A stretch of DNA of 64,000 nt. Source: Brugia malayi. Taxonomy: Eukaryota; Nematoda; Chromadorea; Rhabditida; Onchocercidae. Below, piece by piece: positions 36,113 to 50,345 of the stretch. The translations under genes and the position numbers were made by a program. The stretch covers positions 2,312,001 through 2,376,000 of the forward strand of contig NW_025062477.1 in the NCBI RefSeq assembly GCF_000002995.4. Reading direction: 5' to 3'. Positions within the stretch are counted from its first letter, which is position 1; every line of letters begins with the position of its first letter. The notes beneath the pieces were generated by a model. That model ran no database searches, was not told the origin of the DNA, and saw only the letters and a program-made list of their open reading frames with translations.

Positions 36113-39100
36113 TCACTGTGTCGCAGCTTTTTTAAGCTGTTGGCGACAGTAACACAAAGGTCGAATGTCTTCAGCAGGTGCACAGTATCCTTGATTGCCG
36201 TATTGATCCAATCGAGTTATCTGAATTTGAAAATTTGAAAAATTGCTCTAGAAAGTCATTTAAGTTAATAATTTTTACTTTAAGCATAACGTCTTACTTT
36301 TGCTTTACAATTTCATCCAATAAATTAATATAATGTAATTTTCTCAAACAATATTAGATAAATAATAAAATATAATAGATTATGAATATAATAATTAAAT
36401 GCAAAAAAGAGAATAGAAAATGGAACAAAATTGAAAATGTTGAACAAATGAAAATAATAAGTGAATAAAATAATAAAATAAAAAAATGTTACTTTTGTGA
36501 TTATTTTAAAATTATCTTTTTCCTTCAATAATTGTGCTTCATATTTTCCATTACTTGGCGATGCACTTACAACTATTTTCAACGTTGCTTTTGTTTCATG
36601 ATATTCTGCTGAAATAACCTAAAAAATATTCAGTTGAAATGAAAAAAAAAAATAGCAAAACAAAAAGAAAAACAAAATAAAAAATTCCTTTTATTTCAAA
36701 GAAAGAAAAAAAAAATGGCGCAAAAAGTTTTTTAATTTGTTAGATTTGATTATTATTATTACTATTATTAATTATTGTTATATTCTTAATGCTACGTTAG
36801 GTATAATATTATGATTAAAGAAAATTATATTTTATTATAATCTTATCACTAATATATATTGCTTTATGTTTTATTACATTACTTATGCAATTTTGTAACA
36901 TAAAATTTCATTAAACTAAGAATTGAAAGCAAATAATTTGTTTACAAGATATTTCACAGTTATTTTTATTTGTAATTTTATCTACTAACTTCTTCTTTTT
37001 TTTTTCCTTCATCTAACAATTTTGTTTACTAAATATTTGTGCAAATTAAAACTATCACTTCTATGAAATCAAGTGTTTCGCAGATTTCGGTCAGATTTTT
37101 CTGTTTTAAGAAATTGTTGATATCATTAATGAGAAATTGAGCGGCATTTGTCACATCGTCACTGTGTATATCAGTCTTATGCCAAATTTGTTCACAAATG
37201 CAGTATTCATCCGGAATTTCCATTTCTTCACATGTCCTAGAAGTCATATAGTAAATTTAACAACTTCAAATTATTGTCCTATTGAAATTCGAAAAAGCTG
37301 AACAACTTTTATTTCCCTTAGTCATAAAATTATAGTCATAAAAATAATTCCTAATTTTAAAGTGATCTTCCATAATTTTATATTCTTCCTTTTGTCTTTC
37401 CAAAAAAAGAAATCAAAGGACAAAATATGTCACATCAAAATAGTTGCAGATTGTTTCACCTGTCATATAAAATAGGCCTTAGAATGCTCTTTGCACGAAT
37501 GCCACCTCTTATGTCACCAAATTCATTTCTATAAGTAAAATAAATATTACAAACATTTATGCAACAAAGCATTTTCATTTCCGAAATTTTCAAAAATTAT
37601 AAAAACTTTTTCTTTGTGAACCACTGAGATCCACTGTATACACAAAACATAGCATTGTGGTAAAGTTAAAAAATATATATATAACAACAATTTTTATAAA
37701 AGTAAAATAAGTTCTTAGAATTTTTTTTCTCAAAATTTTAAACGAAACAATAAATTTAGACAAAGCCAATAGCAATGTTTATTATTGCTTTCTTTCGATA
37801 ATATATGCAAAAAGAGTTAATGGTAAGAAAAAAAAAGAAGCAAAACCTGAAATCGTGTTCATCCCATTTCTGGAAATTATCTTTCCTTGCGTACCGAGCT
37901 ATATCATATAATGTTGCATAGAAGTCAAACTGAGATGTATGCCTTCGAGAATTTTGTTTTAAATTTAAAATAAGCTGTTCATTTGAGCGTAAATATTTTG
38001 GTAATGCTACCTGAAAGGAAAGGAAATTATGATAAAGTTGACAAAGTTTTAATTTATAAGAAAAATGCTGAATTCACTTAGTCTAGAAATTTACATTGAT
38101 AAATGTTAGATTCTGTAGTAATAAAATCTACGATTTATCAGTGAAATTAAAATTTTTTTAAATTGAAATTCTGATCTCTAAACATCCTTCATCATTTATC
38201 CTCGTTCAACTGCTTATTTCTTGTTATAAACATGAAATCTTGCCATAAACAATGGATTATTATCTTCCATCTGACCAGGACGAGTTGATCGAATACCACC
38301 AAATCGTAATCCGTGATCACCCATTAGAAATACGAATGAGTTATTCAAGTTGTTGACATGCTTACGAAAAAAATTAGCGAAATACTGTAAATTATAAATA
38401 ATAGAAGAAATTTTAGTTGACAAAAGTATTATATCAATAAGTTTTACTTTCTTTATCACTGCTAATCACAGTATCATTAGCAAAAAAATGGAACAACAAA
38501 GGATCTGATATGTGATGATAAAAGACGAACCTTATCAGTACGATATAATCCGCTTGCCGAATCATGTGTCATCAATGATAGCCATATCACAACAAATTTT
38601 GAGATTCCATTATATTCGTCTAGGAATTTGCTAGCATAATTCATCACCTTGTGATAAGGTTCTTGGCAATCTGCTTTATAAAAATATTTCTCGAAATCTT
38701 TCTCTTCTTTGTTCGGTTGCTTTACGGTAGATCGCAATACCATAGCACTTCATATCAACAACAAATTATATTTTCAAATTATCATTTTTCTGACAAATTT
38801 TATGTTATTTTTTGCTTCCATCTTTGCAAGTTGTAAGTTAGACTTAATTTCAACCATCCGATCGGATTACTAATATATTAAACAGTACCATTTATAAGTT
38901 GTATTCTTGTTTGTAAACATCGTAATTAATCATTCATTCATCTTTTATTCAGTATGTTATTCAATGATAGCAAAAATTTTTGACTTAAAGTTTACTAACT
39001 TCACAATTTTTTAGATATTTTAACAACGATAATTTTAATTTAATTACTTGCAGAAATGATCGGTTGGCGGATAGCCGTAACCTTTACAATTTGGCCAATT

Positions 39101-42088
39101 AAATGCACCAATCCAATCTTCCGCTATTATTGATGCATAACTTTGATTGATAAAATCATAAGTTACAGTTTCATTTTTTTTCACACCATCCTGAAATACA
39201 ATAAATTGTTAAATTCGTTTATTTTAATTTAATCAGTTATTTAAGATGTGACAGAACGAGATGAAAGTTTTAGTGATCGAAAAAATTTTAAAAAATTAAA
39301 AATAGTTTATTTATATGCTTATCAATGATCAAAAATTAGTACAGTAAGTACTGTGATTAAAATAATGAAAAACATTGATATGAATGAAATGAATTACAAT
39401 TTTAATGCATTTGCACTTTTATCTTTGCAATCAGTAAACGAAGAGAAGGAGAGACATAAAGAATGCAAAAAGTTAAACTTTGTCATCCATCTAAATATTT
39501 CGATTTGTCCTGTTGAGTTAAACGATTAAGCAACTTACTTTACACGAATTTAAATACTCGGAATCACTTTTACCGGGAAAGTGGCGCTCATCCAACTGAG
39601 ATATACGAGTTCCTAGAATAGTGAGAAAGTTAAAATTTTATTTTTGAAAGGAATAAAAATATAGCAATTTAATATATTCTAAAACTCTAATTTCACATTC
39701 ACCAATAGACTAAAAAAAAAAAATGAAAGAGTTAAATTATAAGGCGTAGAAATTACGAGAATGAAAATCATTGAGCCAAATAATACGAAAATAATTAAAG
39801 TTCAGTTAATAAATATCAAACAGTCGAGTAGATGGAACAAAAACTTTGCGAAATTAAAATTCAAATGAATAAAATTTGAAAATTAAATAAAAGATAAATT
39901 AAGTAATAAATAAAACAAGTTGAAGGATGAAAATAGACTAAGGAAGAAGTTAAAAAATAAAAAGCTGAATTAAAAAATGAAAAACAAAGAAATTAAATTG
40001 AATAATATTTGCAAATTCTTCAAATCTCTTTCAAAACAAAAAGAAAAAAAGACCTGAAAATATAGCAAAAGCATTTGGTCGACTGTTAAGGCCAACTTTG
40101 TTATGATAATAAAATGTTGTCGCATCGTAAAATTGACGGAGAACCTCAGAATTATGGCCTTTTACACGAATTTCAATAAATCGTTTCAAAGTTTACCTTC
40201 CTTTTATTTCAAACTTCATCGACTTATTGCGCCTTTTCAGATAAAAAATTTTGAAAAATTTTTTTTTGTAACTTCGTTATTGCTATTATCAGTGACGAAT
40301 ATTATACAGTTTACTTAGCCGAAATGATAATTATCGATAAGTTTAGCAGTATCACCAAATGTTAACATTTATGTATATTTTATGTGAATGAACTAAACAA
40401 AAGAAAAGTGTATCTATACTATTAACTGTTGATAAATATGTCCAAAGATCAATTGATGAATGATAATAAATGAAATGATATGTAATTTAAATGAAAAAAA
40501 CTGAAATTTATTAAAAAAAAAAAATTACTTGATTAGTTTCCATGATTGTACGAATTCCGGAAGAGGATGAGGTGGAATCAAGCACAAGCATAAATACACC
40601 TGGATGCAATTCATCCTCCTCTTGAAATACCTTTCCACTTTGTTTTACTACCTGAAAATTTTGAATTATTTCGAATAATTAACATTACATTGTAAATAAA
40701 AAAAAAAATGATAGTTAAGAATGAGTAAGGTTGAAAATTTTAAAGTTTCGAATTTAAAAGCTTAATTTATCCATTTTGAATTTTTTTTCAACATTAAAAA
40801 TATTGCTGTTTATGATAAATGCTTACTTTTTCTTTGAAATAAAAATATTTTATTAGCAGATTAATAATTAAAGTTGAAGAGCAAAAATAGTGAAAATATT
40901 TAATTAATTAGGATTGAAAAATGAAAGAAACATGCCTGATCAAAGATATATCGAAAGGTTGTTTTTTCATTTTCTGTGCAATGCGTTTCGATAAAATCAC
41001 AGCTCTCATTATATGCTACATTTTTCTCCATTTTAATCCAATTATTTCGTTTCAAATTTAATTCATCATTTACGTACAAACATCGATACTGACATTTTGA
41101 AGTTCTAAGCTATGATTTAGTAAATAAGTTAATTAGGGCTTAAATAACCTTATTATAAATTTGTACTATAAAGTAAAAGGTTAAAAATTTTATTCAAATT
41201 ATAATCATTTTGAGATTGAAATGACACGAAAAAAAATGATAATAAAAATATTTTATTCATTTATTTATAAAATGAAACAGTCAATTCTTTGTAACCATTG
41301 TTTAATCTATTCACACTTTTTTTATTATTTAAAAAAGAAAAAATATTTTTATAAAATTAAGTTAACTTGCCGAAACATAATTTAATATGTATTACAGATT
41401 AATCAAAGGAGAGCTGACTGATAAAAGAAGAATCTTTTAACAGTATGTGATAAGATAAAAAAACATACGTCTCATTAAGCATTCTAACTGTGCTATTTTT
41501 GAGTTCGACATGCATTTGATGACTTATGCGACATGTTTTTAATGGATTCCAATTAGGATATAAATATGGGACAACATGTGGATCCCAGGGGTCAAGTTTT
41601 GTAAGATGGCATTCATCGACCTTTTGAAAGGTTAAATCTACAAAAGATAATTTATTTAATGCAAAGGAAAAAAAAAGTGTATCAAATGAAAGCTAAGTGA
41701 AATTAAAAGTGGATGAATAAGTGAATGAGTAATGAAATTGAATAGCATATTTTGACTATTTCATTCCTTTCTTTCTAAAAAAATTTTGATTTCAATTTTT
41801 CTTTTCTTTTTAAAGCATTTTTCTCAATTTTTTTCTTCTTTTTTTAATGTATGCTTACGAACAATTTGAGAATTTCAAAGAATTAAAAAAATTTATGGTT
41901 AAAATAATTATATTTTATAAAATAATACCAGTAGAATGATCGATTCCTTCAAGAAAACGAGAAATTGATTGTTGTAAAGTAATTTGTGTATTGTAAATAT
42001 CACGCAAATACAAATTAATTATTACAAAAAATAATCCAATAATTAATGTAAATGCTATTAAAGATTTAACTGCTTTTAATTTAGCCAT
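36113..42088 (-). CDS. DUF229 family protein (alkaline-phosphatase/sulfatase-like fold), type II membrane
   Basis: Fourteen exons: 42088-41929, 41637-41469, 41104-40936, 40651-40529, 40144-40054, 39612-39539, 39190-39048, 38747-38531, 38384-38232, 38010-37847, 37528-37460, 37236-37059, 36618-36493 and 36220-36113. They total 1944 bases (647 codons), every phase consistent. An N-terminal signal anchor (residues 9-27) precedes a luminal domain typical of DUF229 (PF02995). Landmarks are LDSTSS (about 190), NKVGLNSRPN (222), AEDW (285), PPTDHF (303-308), THD (370-372) and MGDHGLRFGG (403-412), with paired cysteines ending in CYC. The metal-site Asp/His residues of the superfamily are kept; there is no sulfatase CxPxR motif. 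The substrate is unknown. Intron 3 uses a GC donor (CAG then GCATGT). The weakest joins are the acceptors of exons 5 and 8, which lack good pyrimidine tracts. Confidence 0.9.
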
Positions 42089-44749
42089 TATTATTCCATT
42101 GGAATATCAATAATACTAGTGAAAGTGGTGATCCAGAGATGAAAATGATTAAATATGCTGAAATTATTTATTATTAGTTAATTTTTATTTAACAACTTTA
42201 AACTTCCACTTTATTTCATAATTTACCGAGAAAAAATAAAAATAATTTGCCAAAATGTTAGCAACTTCTTAAGCATTATTATGTTAATAAATTTTATACA
42301 GTTTGTATAAAATTCATCAAAAATTAAAACAATTAAAATGGAATTAAGCAGAATTTACTGTGATAATTCCTTTTTTAGATTTTAATAATATTTCATTATA
42401 TTTACGGGTAATTAATGCAACAACAACAACAAATGAATATGCTTACCAGGTATTATACTTCAATTATTGATTGTTTAGAAAAGTATTTTAAAAAATTAAA
42501 ACTAATAAATTACCTAAAATGATCAAAAATTTTAACCCTTTGCGATATACTAACTGAACCGTATCGCATCAATGTTATAATTCTGATATCAACATTGATC
42601 GTTATCAACAATTATTGATTTTTGATAACAATAAAAGCAAAAGGCAAAAACTCTAAATCAAAAAAGGCTTTGTCGTATCACAAATAACAACAATTTTAAC
42701 TCAGTTACATGATATTGATTAGCTCCTTCCATGATTAATGATAAAAATTGAAAGCAAAACTATAATGAAAACTGGTTATGAGCTATGCAAGTAAACTTAA
42801 TTAACTTTTATTATGGCATTTGTTATAATACAATTATATTTCAATCAAATAATTACAGTATAATAGAATTTGTCATTTCAATTTATCTTAGCAATTGCTT
42901 AAATTTAAAAAAAAAAAAAAAAAAAAAAGAAAGAAAAAAGGAATTAGCAGTGATATTACTCTTAGATTTTATTTGATTCCATTTTATTACTTATAACTTC
43001 TTATTTTATAGTAATTTCTTCGCTAGCAAAGAATTTATTTCAAATAAAAAGTCTTACTAATCCAATTTAATTCATAAATTAAATTATTAGCCAAAAAATT
43101 TCACAAATTGATAACTTTTCAATGAAAGTAAGGAAATGCATCGATTAATTAAAATATATCGAGTATTAAAATATTATATATAATTAATTGGAGTATTATT
43201 TTTCATATGATTGATAATTTTATCTGATTTAATATAAAATAACAATGCATAAAATTTACAACGACTCATAGAACATTTTTAATTATAATTCATTTAATCA
43301 ATTTAAGTTATAATTTAAATTAAAGATTGTAATATAATAGTGAAACATTAAACTTACTGCAAATGTTGAAATGCTGGTAAATGTGAAACGTTTGCAACAA
43401 ATTATTATGCAAATCCTAAATGATTGCAAGTCTATAATTTTAATATGCAAATTAGACAATATTTACGAAAATAGAATTTCTTGAATTAACATTTAAAATT
43501 TTACTGTAAAGACGATGAAATTTATTGTTGAATAAAGCAAAAAAAAAAAAAAAAATCATAGTTTTAATGATTTCTTAGCTGTTTTATAAATTTTCTATTT
43601 ATCATATTGTTTAGCATGCATGCATGCAAATCTTACAGATGCATTCAAACTTTTTGAAATGAAAAGAAACGAAACGATGAAACTTTAAAAAATATTTATT
43701 TTTTTTTTAAAGTATTGATTGATTTTAGTTAGTACAAAATAATTTATTTATCTTATTTATTTGATTTTTCTCTGTTTTTTAATATTAAAATATGTTAAAT
43801 TTATATTAAAGCTAATATATATTATATTTGCTAATAAGTATAAGAAAAACAAGTTGTATTTAAGTTAATAAGTATAAGAAATATTATTTATTGATTTTTT
43901 GCTAGGCTAGGAAAAAATTAAGTTGCCAAGTCTTTTAATTAGAAAATAGTAAATGATCTTTTATTAATTTCTGTGATTAATCTTAATAAAAAAAAAAAAA
44001 AAAAAAAGAGAGAAATTGATAAAATTGCCTCAAAAAAATTACAAATATTATTTATTCGAACAAATGAAAAAAATTCATTCCTAATCAAAATAATCAAATC
44101 ATTTTTTTTATTCGCAACATTTCTTTGTTTATTATTTTCATTAATCAACTTTCACAAATTAATTAGCTAAATTTTTGTTACTATTTTAAGAATTATTGTC
44201 GTATAACAATAAATATTCTATTCTTATTTCTATCGAATTATTCAAAACAAATCATTGAGATAAATGTGAGAAAGAAAAAAATTGAAATAACTTTATTTTT
44301 TTTTAAGTGTAATTTGGATACATTTTAATGCAAAATTTGAAATAATCTCGCGAACTACCAAATAGCTTACAAAATATATCAAATAAAATTGTTTTAATCC
44401 ATAATACTAAAATTTAATGTAAAACTGTTTCAAATTGCATCATTTAAGCAATCACAATTTCAACACTATGATCTTCTGATTGTAGTTGAGCTTATCTGCT
44501 TGTCTAGACATTTTCAAACTGATAACAAAAGGGTATGTGTATTGTTTAATATGTTAAAAATTACAGCTTTTTTATATTAAAACCCATCGCCTTCTATACA
44601 AAGAGCAAAGATCATCTGATAGCTTCTTACTCAATCAATAATCATGCTTTTGTTGCAAGTCAATGCTCACTATATAAGGATTTAAATCCGTTGTCTCAAT
44701 CAGCTTTATCAGTTTCTCAGCTTTTCCTTATCACTACTATTTGATTGCT

Positions 44750-44777
44750 TTCTCTCTCTCTCTCTCTCTCTCTCTCA
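44750..44777. repeat. (TC)n microsatellite
   Basis: An uninterrupted run of about 13 TC/CT dinucleotides. Confidence 0.95.
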
Positions 44778-45278
44778 CAATTTAGTTCATTTTCCCATCA
44801 ATTTATTCATTTATCCATTTTTTTTTTTTCATTTTAATTGTAGATACCCTACGAAATTATCATTATTGTTTTGCTATTGATTAATATTTATGTATTTGTG
44901 GTTGTTAGTGAATAAAATCGTTATTCAACGCATTCGTGTTTATACCACTTACAATAACAAACAATGAAAACACTTAAACATATGAAAGTTCAATTCGACT
45001 CTAAGCCACAAATTATATTCAAATCCAAATTTTACCACACTTTTAGGCTTCTTTCGACACATTACTTATGTATTAATTATTATTGAAATGATAAAGTATT
45101 GTCATATTACTTTATTGAATAAGACACTTTGCTAGGCTATCAGTAATTAAAGTATAATATCTATTGGAGCATAAAATAAATTTAACTAAATTAAACACAA
45201 CCATTATTTATAAATTTTTATAATCAAAATATTTTCATTCAATTTTAAAACTTTAAGTTATAATTCAATACTATTATC

Positions 45279-45310
<32 letters not shown>

Positions 45311-45971
45311 CGTCTAAAATATTTTGTCTTAAGAAATTATAAATAAAACATTGGCTGAATAATATTTCAACACATTTTTATATGTAGAAAATATTTATCA
45401 TTATTGAGAAAAGAAAAAAAAATCGGATGAAATTTGATGATTATTTTAGATTAAAAAAGGAATTTAAAATTATTAAATTGAAAAAAAAAAAAAAGAAAAT
45501 TCAATAACACTAAATCATTGTAGTAATCCTAACTGAGATTTCATATTTAAAAAAATTAAAAAATATGAGAAAACAATTATTATTATTATAAATGGAAAAG
45601 AATGGCAAAGAAGAAATGAACGATGATTAAACGAAATTTTTTTTTTTTTAAAATGTAAACGGAGAATAATGTTGATTAGGACTTAAGAAAGGGAAATTGT
45701 TGTCAAAGGAGATGAAAGGAAGGTGAAACTAAATGATAAGTTTATATGATATGTTGCATTTTCGCTTCCTTTTTCTTTCTTTTTTTTTAAGAAAAAAAAA
45801 ATTGGTGATAACGAAGTAAATGAGAAAAAAAAATATTATAAACTAAGAATTACAATTAAATTAATTTATTTATCAAAATAAATGTTTTTTTTTTTTTTTT
45901 AGCATATGATTTTATTTGATTTATAAGTTAAATAAAGAAAAAAAAAAGAAAACGAAAATAACTATGACGAC

Positions 45972-46009
45972 AAAATATATTCCATTTCAAACGATATGGA
46001 ATATATTTT
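45972..46009. repeat. Perfect hairpin
   Basis: Arms AAAATATATTCCAT and ATGGAATATATTTT are exact reverse complements (14 bases each) around a 10-base loop. Confidence 0.8.
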
Positions 46010-46612
46010 ATTTTAACAATTGCTATCAAAATATTTGATAATTTCAAAATTGTTCGTTTTTCTTTTTTTTTTTTTTTTTAAAAAAACAATTTTATGCAAA
46101 AAATAAAAGCTTTAAAAGCAACCAATTGTTATTGTGTTTACATCCATTTGTTATTTTATTTGAAATAACAAACTAATAATTTTGCAATAATTGATTTGCA
46201 TAAATTAAAATCAAAGTGCATAATCAAAATGTAGTATATTTCTTAAATCCAATTTACTAAATAATATAATATAAAATGACGAAAAAATAAAAACTAATTT
46301 CAGAAAAAAACAAAAAAGCTAATTTCCTATTTTACATTCATTTATTTAATATAATTAAACATTAAAAAAGTGTTATATTTTTCAAACAAAACAACGAAAA
46401 AAAAATAAAAATGAATTTTTCATTTTTCTAAAAATTTCTCGTTCTTATATTATATCTAAAATTTGCCTTTTTCATTTCAATATTTTACATTGTCCTTTTT
46501 TTCATTCAATTTATTTCACCAAATTTAAAAAATCTAATATATCCATTTTAATCTATTTTTTTTTTTTTAACTCTCACTTCACTGTTATCTGTTTTAATTT
46601 TATCTTTATTAA

Positions 46613-46648
<36 letters not shown>

Positions 46649-47205
46649 TCAATTATAAAATATTTAAGTAATAAATAATTTTGCAATAATTACTTTGCAT
46701 AAAAATTTTTATTTTTTGTAATTTTTATAATATAATTATTGTCTTTTTTAACTTAATCGTTATTTTTGATTCATTTACTCTACGAATTTAAGCATTTATG
46801 TATATATATGTATAATTTGAAATGAAATTTTTTTTTGTTAAAAAAAAAAGATAAGAAGTGAAAAAATAATTGATGTTTTCAAGAGATTCAAGAAATATTT
46901 TTTTTTTTTTTTTTGAAAAATTAATAATAATTAATAATAAGGAATGGTAACAAAAGTAAAATGTCACCAAAATCACCAAAATGACTAGCATACTATTTTA
47001 TGCTTTAAAATTTTCAAAAATATAATTCAATTCTTTTTTTTTTTTTTTTTTTAATAGTACTTTTTCAAAATTATTAGTTATATCAGATAAAATAGCACGA
47101 TAGCAAGCAAGAAGAAGAAAAAAGAGAAAGTCTATTTGAATTTTTTTTTATTTTATTGAATGAGGTCTGCTTCTAAAATGGAATGGTTATATTATACTTT
47201 AATGT

Positions 47206-47238
<33 letters not shown>

Positions 47239-48411
47239 AATTATAATTTTATTTTTTATTCATTTCTTTTTTTCATAAGCAATACAAAAGAATATTTAAA
47301 TTTCCTAAAAATTATTTTTTTTTCGTACTTTTTTTTTTTCTTCTTTGTAAACTTAAGGAATGTTTTTGATAAAAGGGAACAAACAAAGGAAGTAAATTAT
47401 GCGTGGATGGAATTAAAATAAAAGTTGGAAATGAATTAAATTATAATTTCATTTTAATATTCATAAAAAAAAAACATGGTCATCAAATATGACACAAACG
47501 GTTATTTTATTGAAAATAATTTATGAAATTTTATTATTTATTATAAGATTAACATATTCAGTGATAATTGTTAGAATTGAATGGAGATAAAAGCAAATAC
47601 CACAAATTTATTGTAAAGAATGGATTTTAATAAAATAAAATTTTTTAAAGTAAAAAAAAAGATTGAAACTTTTTAGATTAATTAAAAAAATCAATTTATG
47701 ATTTCTTCTTTTTCAAATCTTTAATTTTGTTTTTTAGGTACTATTAGATGATTTTTTTTCCTTTTTTTTTTTTGTATTTTGAATTGAAATCTAAATTGCT
47801 AAAAATAAATCGATGAGAACTTAGAACTTACTATATAAGCATATTCATTCAATGTTGCTATGTAATTATAATTTTAGCTACCATTTTTAGCTCTTTTTTT
47901 TTTTTTTTTCAATTTTTATATTTTAGCCTTTTTCCTTCTCTAACTTTTTTTTTTTTGCGCTAATTATAGCTTAAAATTAAATTGCAAAAAAATTTCAAAA
48001 AATAATTACAAGTACTAATCAATATGATAAGAATGATTAGATTGCTTTGACTTACGTAAGTAATTTATGTAAACCAATGAACATATTAATTTCGCAAAGA
48101 TATTTGTCATTGTTTTATAGGTCATCATTTGTTTATTTTGGGTTTATAATAGCAATTTGTTTTAATTAAAGTCAAAACAAATTGTCAAAAAAAGAAATTT
48201 ATTGAGTTAAGTTTCTATTTTATAAACCAAATATGCATTGCGTTAAAAATTAATACTAAATGTTGTCATTAACATATTTATGAATTAGTTGGCTTACTTT
48301 ATTTTTAATAAATTAAGCTGAAATTTTTTTTTTTTTTTTGTTTTCGTTAATATACAATTTTAAAAAAAATTTAAAAACAACAGTGCTCAGAGTAAATGAT
48401 AAAGCTTAAAG

Positions 48412-48497
48412 ATTCTCTCTCTCCCTCTCTCTCTCTCTGTGTATGTGTGTATGTATGTATGTGTGTATGTGTGTATGTGTACGCATGTATGTATGTG
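48412..48497. repeat. CT then TGTA/TG microsatellite
   Basis: A CT-rich run followed by alternating TG and TATG repeats, an alternating purine-pyrimidine stretch of about 60 bases. Confidence 0.9.
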
Positions 48498-49181
48498 CAA
48501 CAACTAATATTCAATATTTTATTTCATTTCAAAATTGAGCAGCAAATTTGGGAAGTTTGAATAAAATGAACATAGCTTATGCAGTAATTCAAGTTTATAA
48601 AAAAGTAATAATTGTTTATGAACTCAAAAGAATATGCAAATATTTTAATTATAAATTTTTGTCTTTTACTGTCACCTTTATTTCATCGCCAAATTATCAT
48701 TAATAAAGTTTGTTATGAGCGACGAATTAGAAAAAAGGAAAAAAAAAAATGAATTAGTTTTGAAAGCTTTTTAGATTAACACAAAGACTAAATTAAATGT
48801 AATAAAGTATAATAATGCATATTAACTATTAAGAAAGTAAAGTTATTATCGAATAGAAAGTATAAATGATTATTTAATTTGAAACTAATTTACATATTAG
48901 TAAAAGAAAGAAAATTAGTTATGAGAAATGAAATAAAGAAATTTGCTCATTTCTCATTACTTTCCGTCTTTTGCATTCAATTGCTGTAAATAATTTCAAT
49001 AATAAAAACTTTCTCAATTAAGCATTTGAAATTTTTTTTTTTTCATTCTTTAAAAACTTTGAAAAAAAAAAAAAAAATTCTCATTATGAACAGAAATAAA
49101 TGTATAAGATGTTTGCAATTTTTAGCACTTTTTAATAATGATAAATATTATTGTTGTTCATTTATTGCTTGTGATATTATC

Positions 49182-49215
49182 ATGTTATTATCATTATCGA
49201 TAATGATAATAACAT
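49182..49215. repeat. Perfect 34-base palindrome with no spacer
   Basis: The stretch reads identically on both strands, centred on ATCGAT, with flanks built from TTATTATCATT. No gene lies nearby. Confidence 0.85.
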
Positions 49216-50119
49216 ATGAATAATAGTGTACTTGAGTACTTAAATTCATCCTAATCATACTAAAAAAAAAAAGAAAGTTAACTCATAAAAACAGTTTTGT
49301 GTAAGATAATTATTAAATAATATATGCATAAAATTTAATGCAAAAACTTTTTGATAATTCATTTAATAAAAATTGAATACATTATCCTACAAATAAATTT
49401 TAAATATGATTGCATTGATAAGATTTAAGTGATAAGTAACAATGATTAAATTGCTAATAGTCAGAAATACTTATTAAAGTTTTTGTTTCCAGTTAATATT
49501 ACATTTATGAAATTTCATCTAGCGATCAATAATTTATGATATTAACTGATCAAAAAAGAGAAAAAAAAAACACTTCTACATCCAACAAATGTTAAACTAT
49601 TACATTTAATTTCACATCAAATCTTTACCAATATTAATCCAGAAATATTTTGTTAATAATTTAAATTAAGAATTGGAACTTTAAAAGATGATAGCAATAA
49701 AACTGTGCTAGTTTAGCTCTATGAATTTATGGTTCAGCTTTAATTAAATAGAAACAAGTCCTACAGTATTCTGTGACTTTAATCCTACTAAATCCAATTT
49801 TAATCTAAATTCAATTTTAATCCAATTTATATTAAAAACATAATTACATTCCGATCATATCATATCATATCCTGTGCTATCTGTGCAATCTATTCATCAA
49901 TTATTTATGAGTTAAATATTTTTATCTGAAAGTTTAATTACCTCCGAATTTTGCTGTAATTAATGAAATTAGAATTTCAATTTTGCTATTGATATTTATT
50001 GAAATTTGCGATTTCACACCTGTCATACATTTATTTTCTCCTTAAAAGGCATTCAAAATATTATTTTCCAATAATTCATTCATTTGAGCTAAACTTTTTC
50101 ATTTAGTTATACGTAGAAA

Positions 50120-50345
50120 AAAAGGAGAGAGAGAGACAGAGAGAGAGAGAGAGGGAGGGACAGAGGAAGAGACAGGGAAAGACATATAAATATAAAATTT
50201 TTTATCACATAGTATCATATGATATTTATGAAAAATAATCCATGAAAAAACACACACACACACACACACATACATACACACATACATACATACAGGTGTA
50301 CACAACATACTACATACATACAAACATACACACATACATACATAA
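50120..50345. repeat. GA and CA/CATA microsatellite cluster
   Basis: A GA-rich run (about 50125-50160) followed, after about 90 bases, by CA and CATA repeats (about 50250-50340). Cys/Val/Tyr-rich open frames across it on the minus strand are artefacts of the repeat. Confidence 0.9.
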
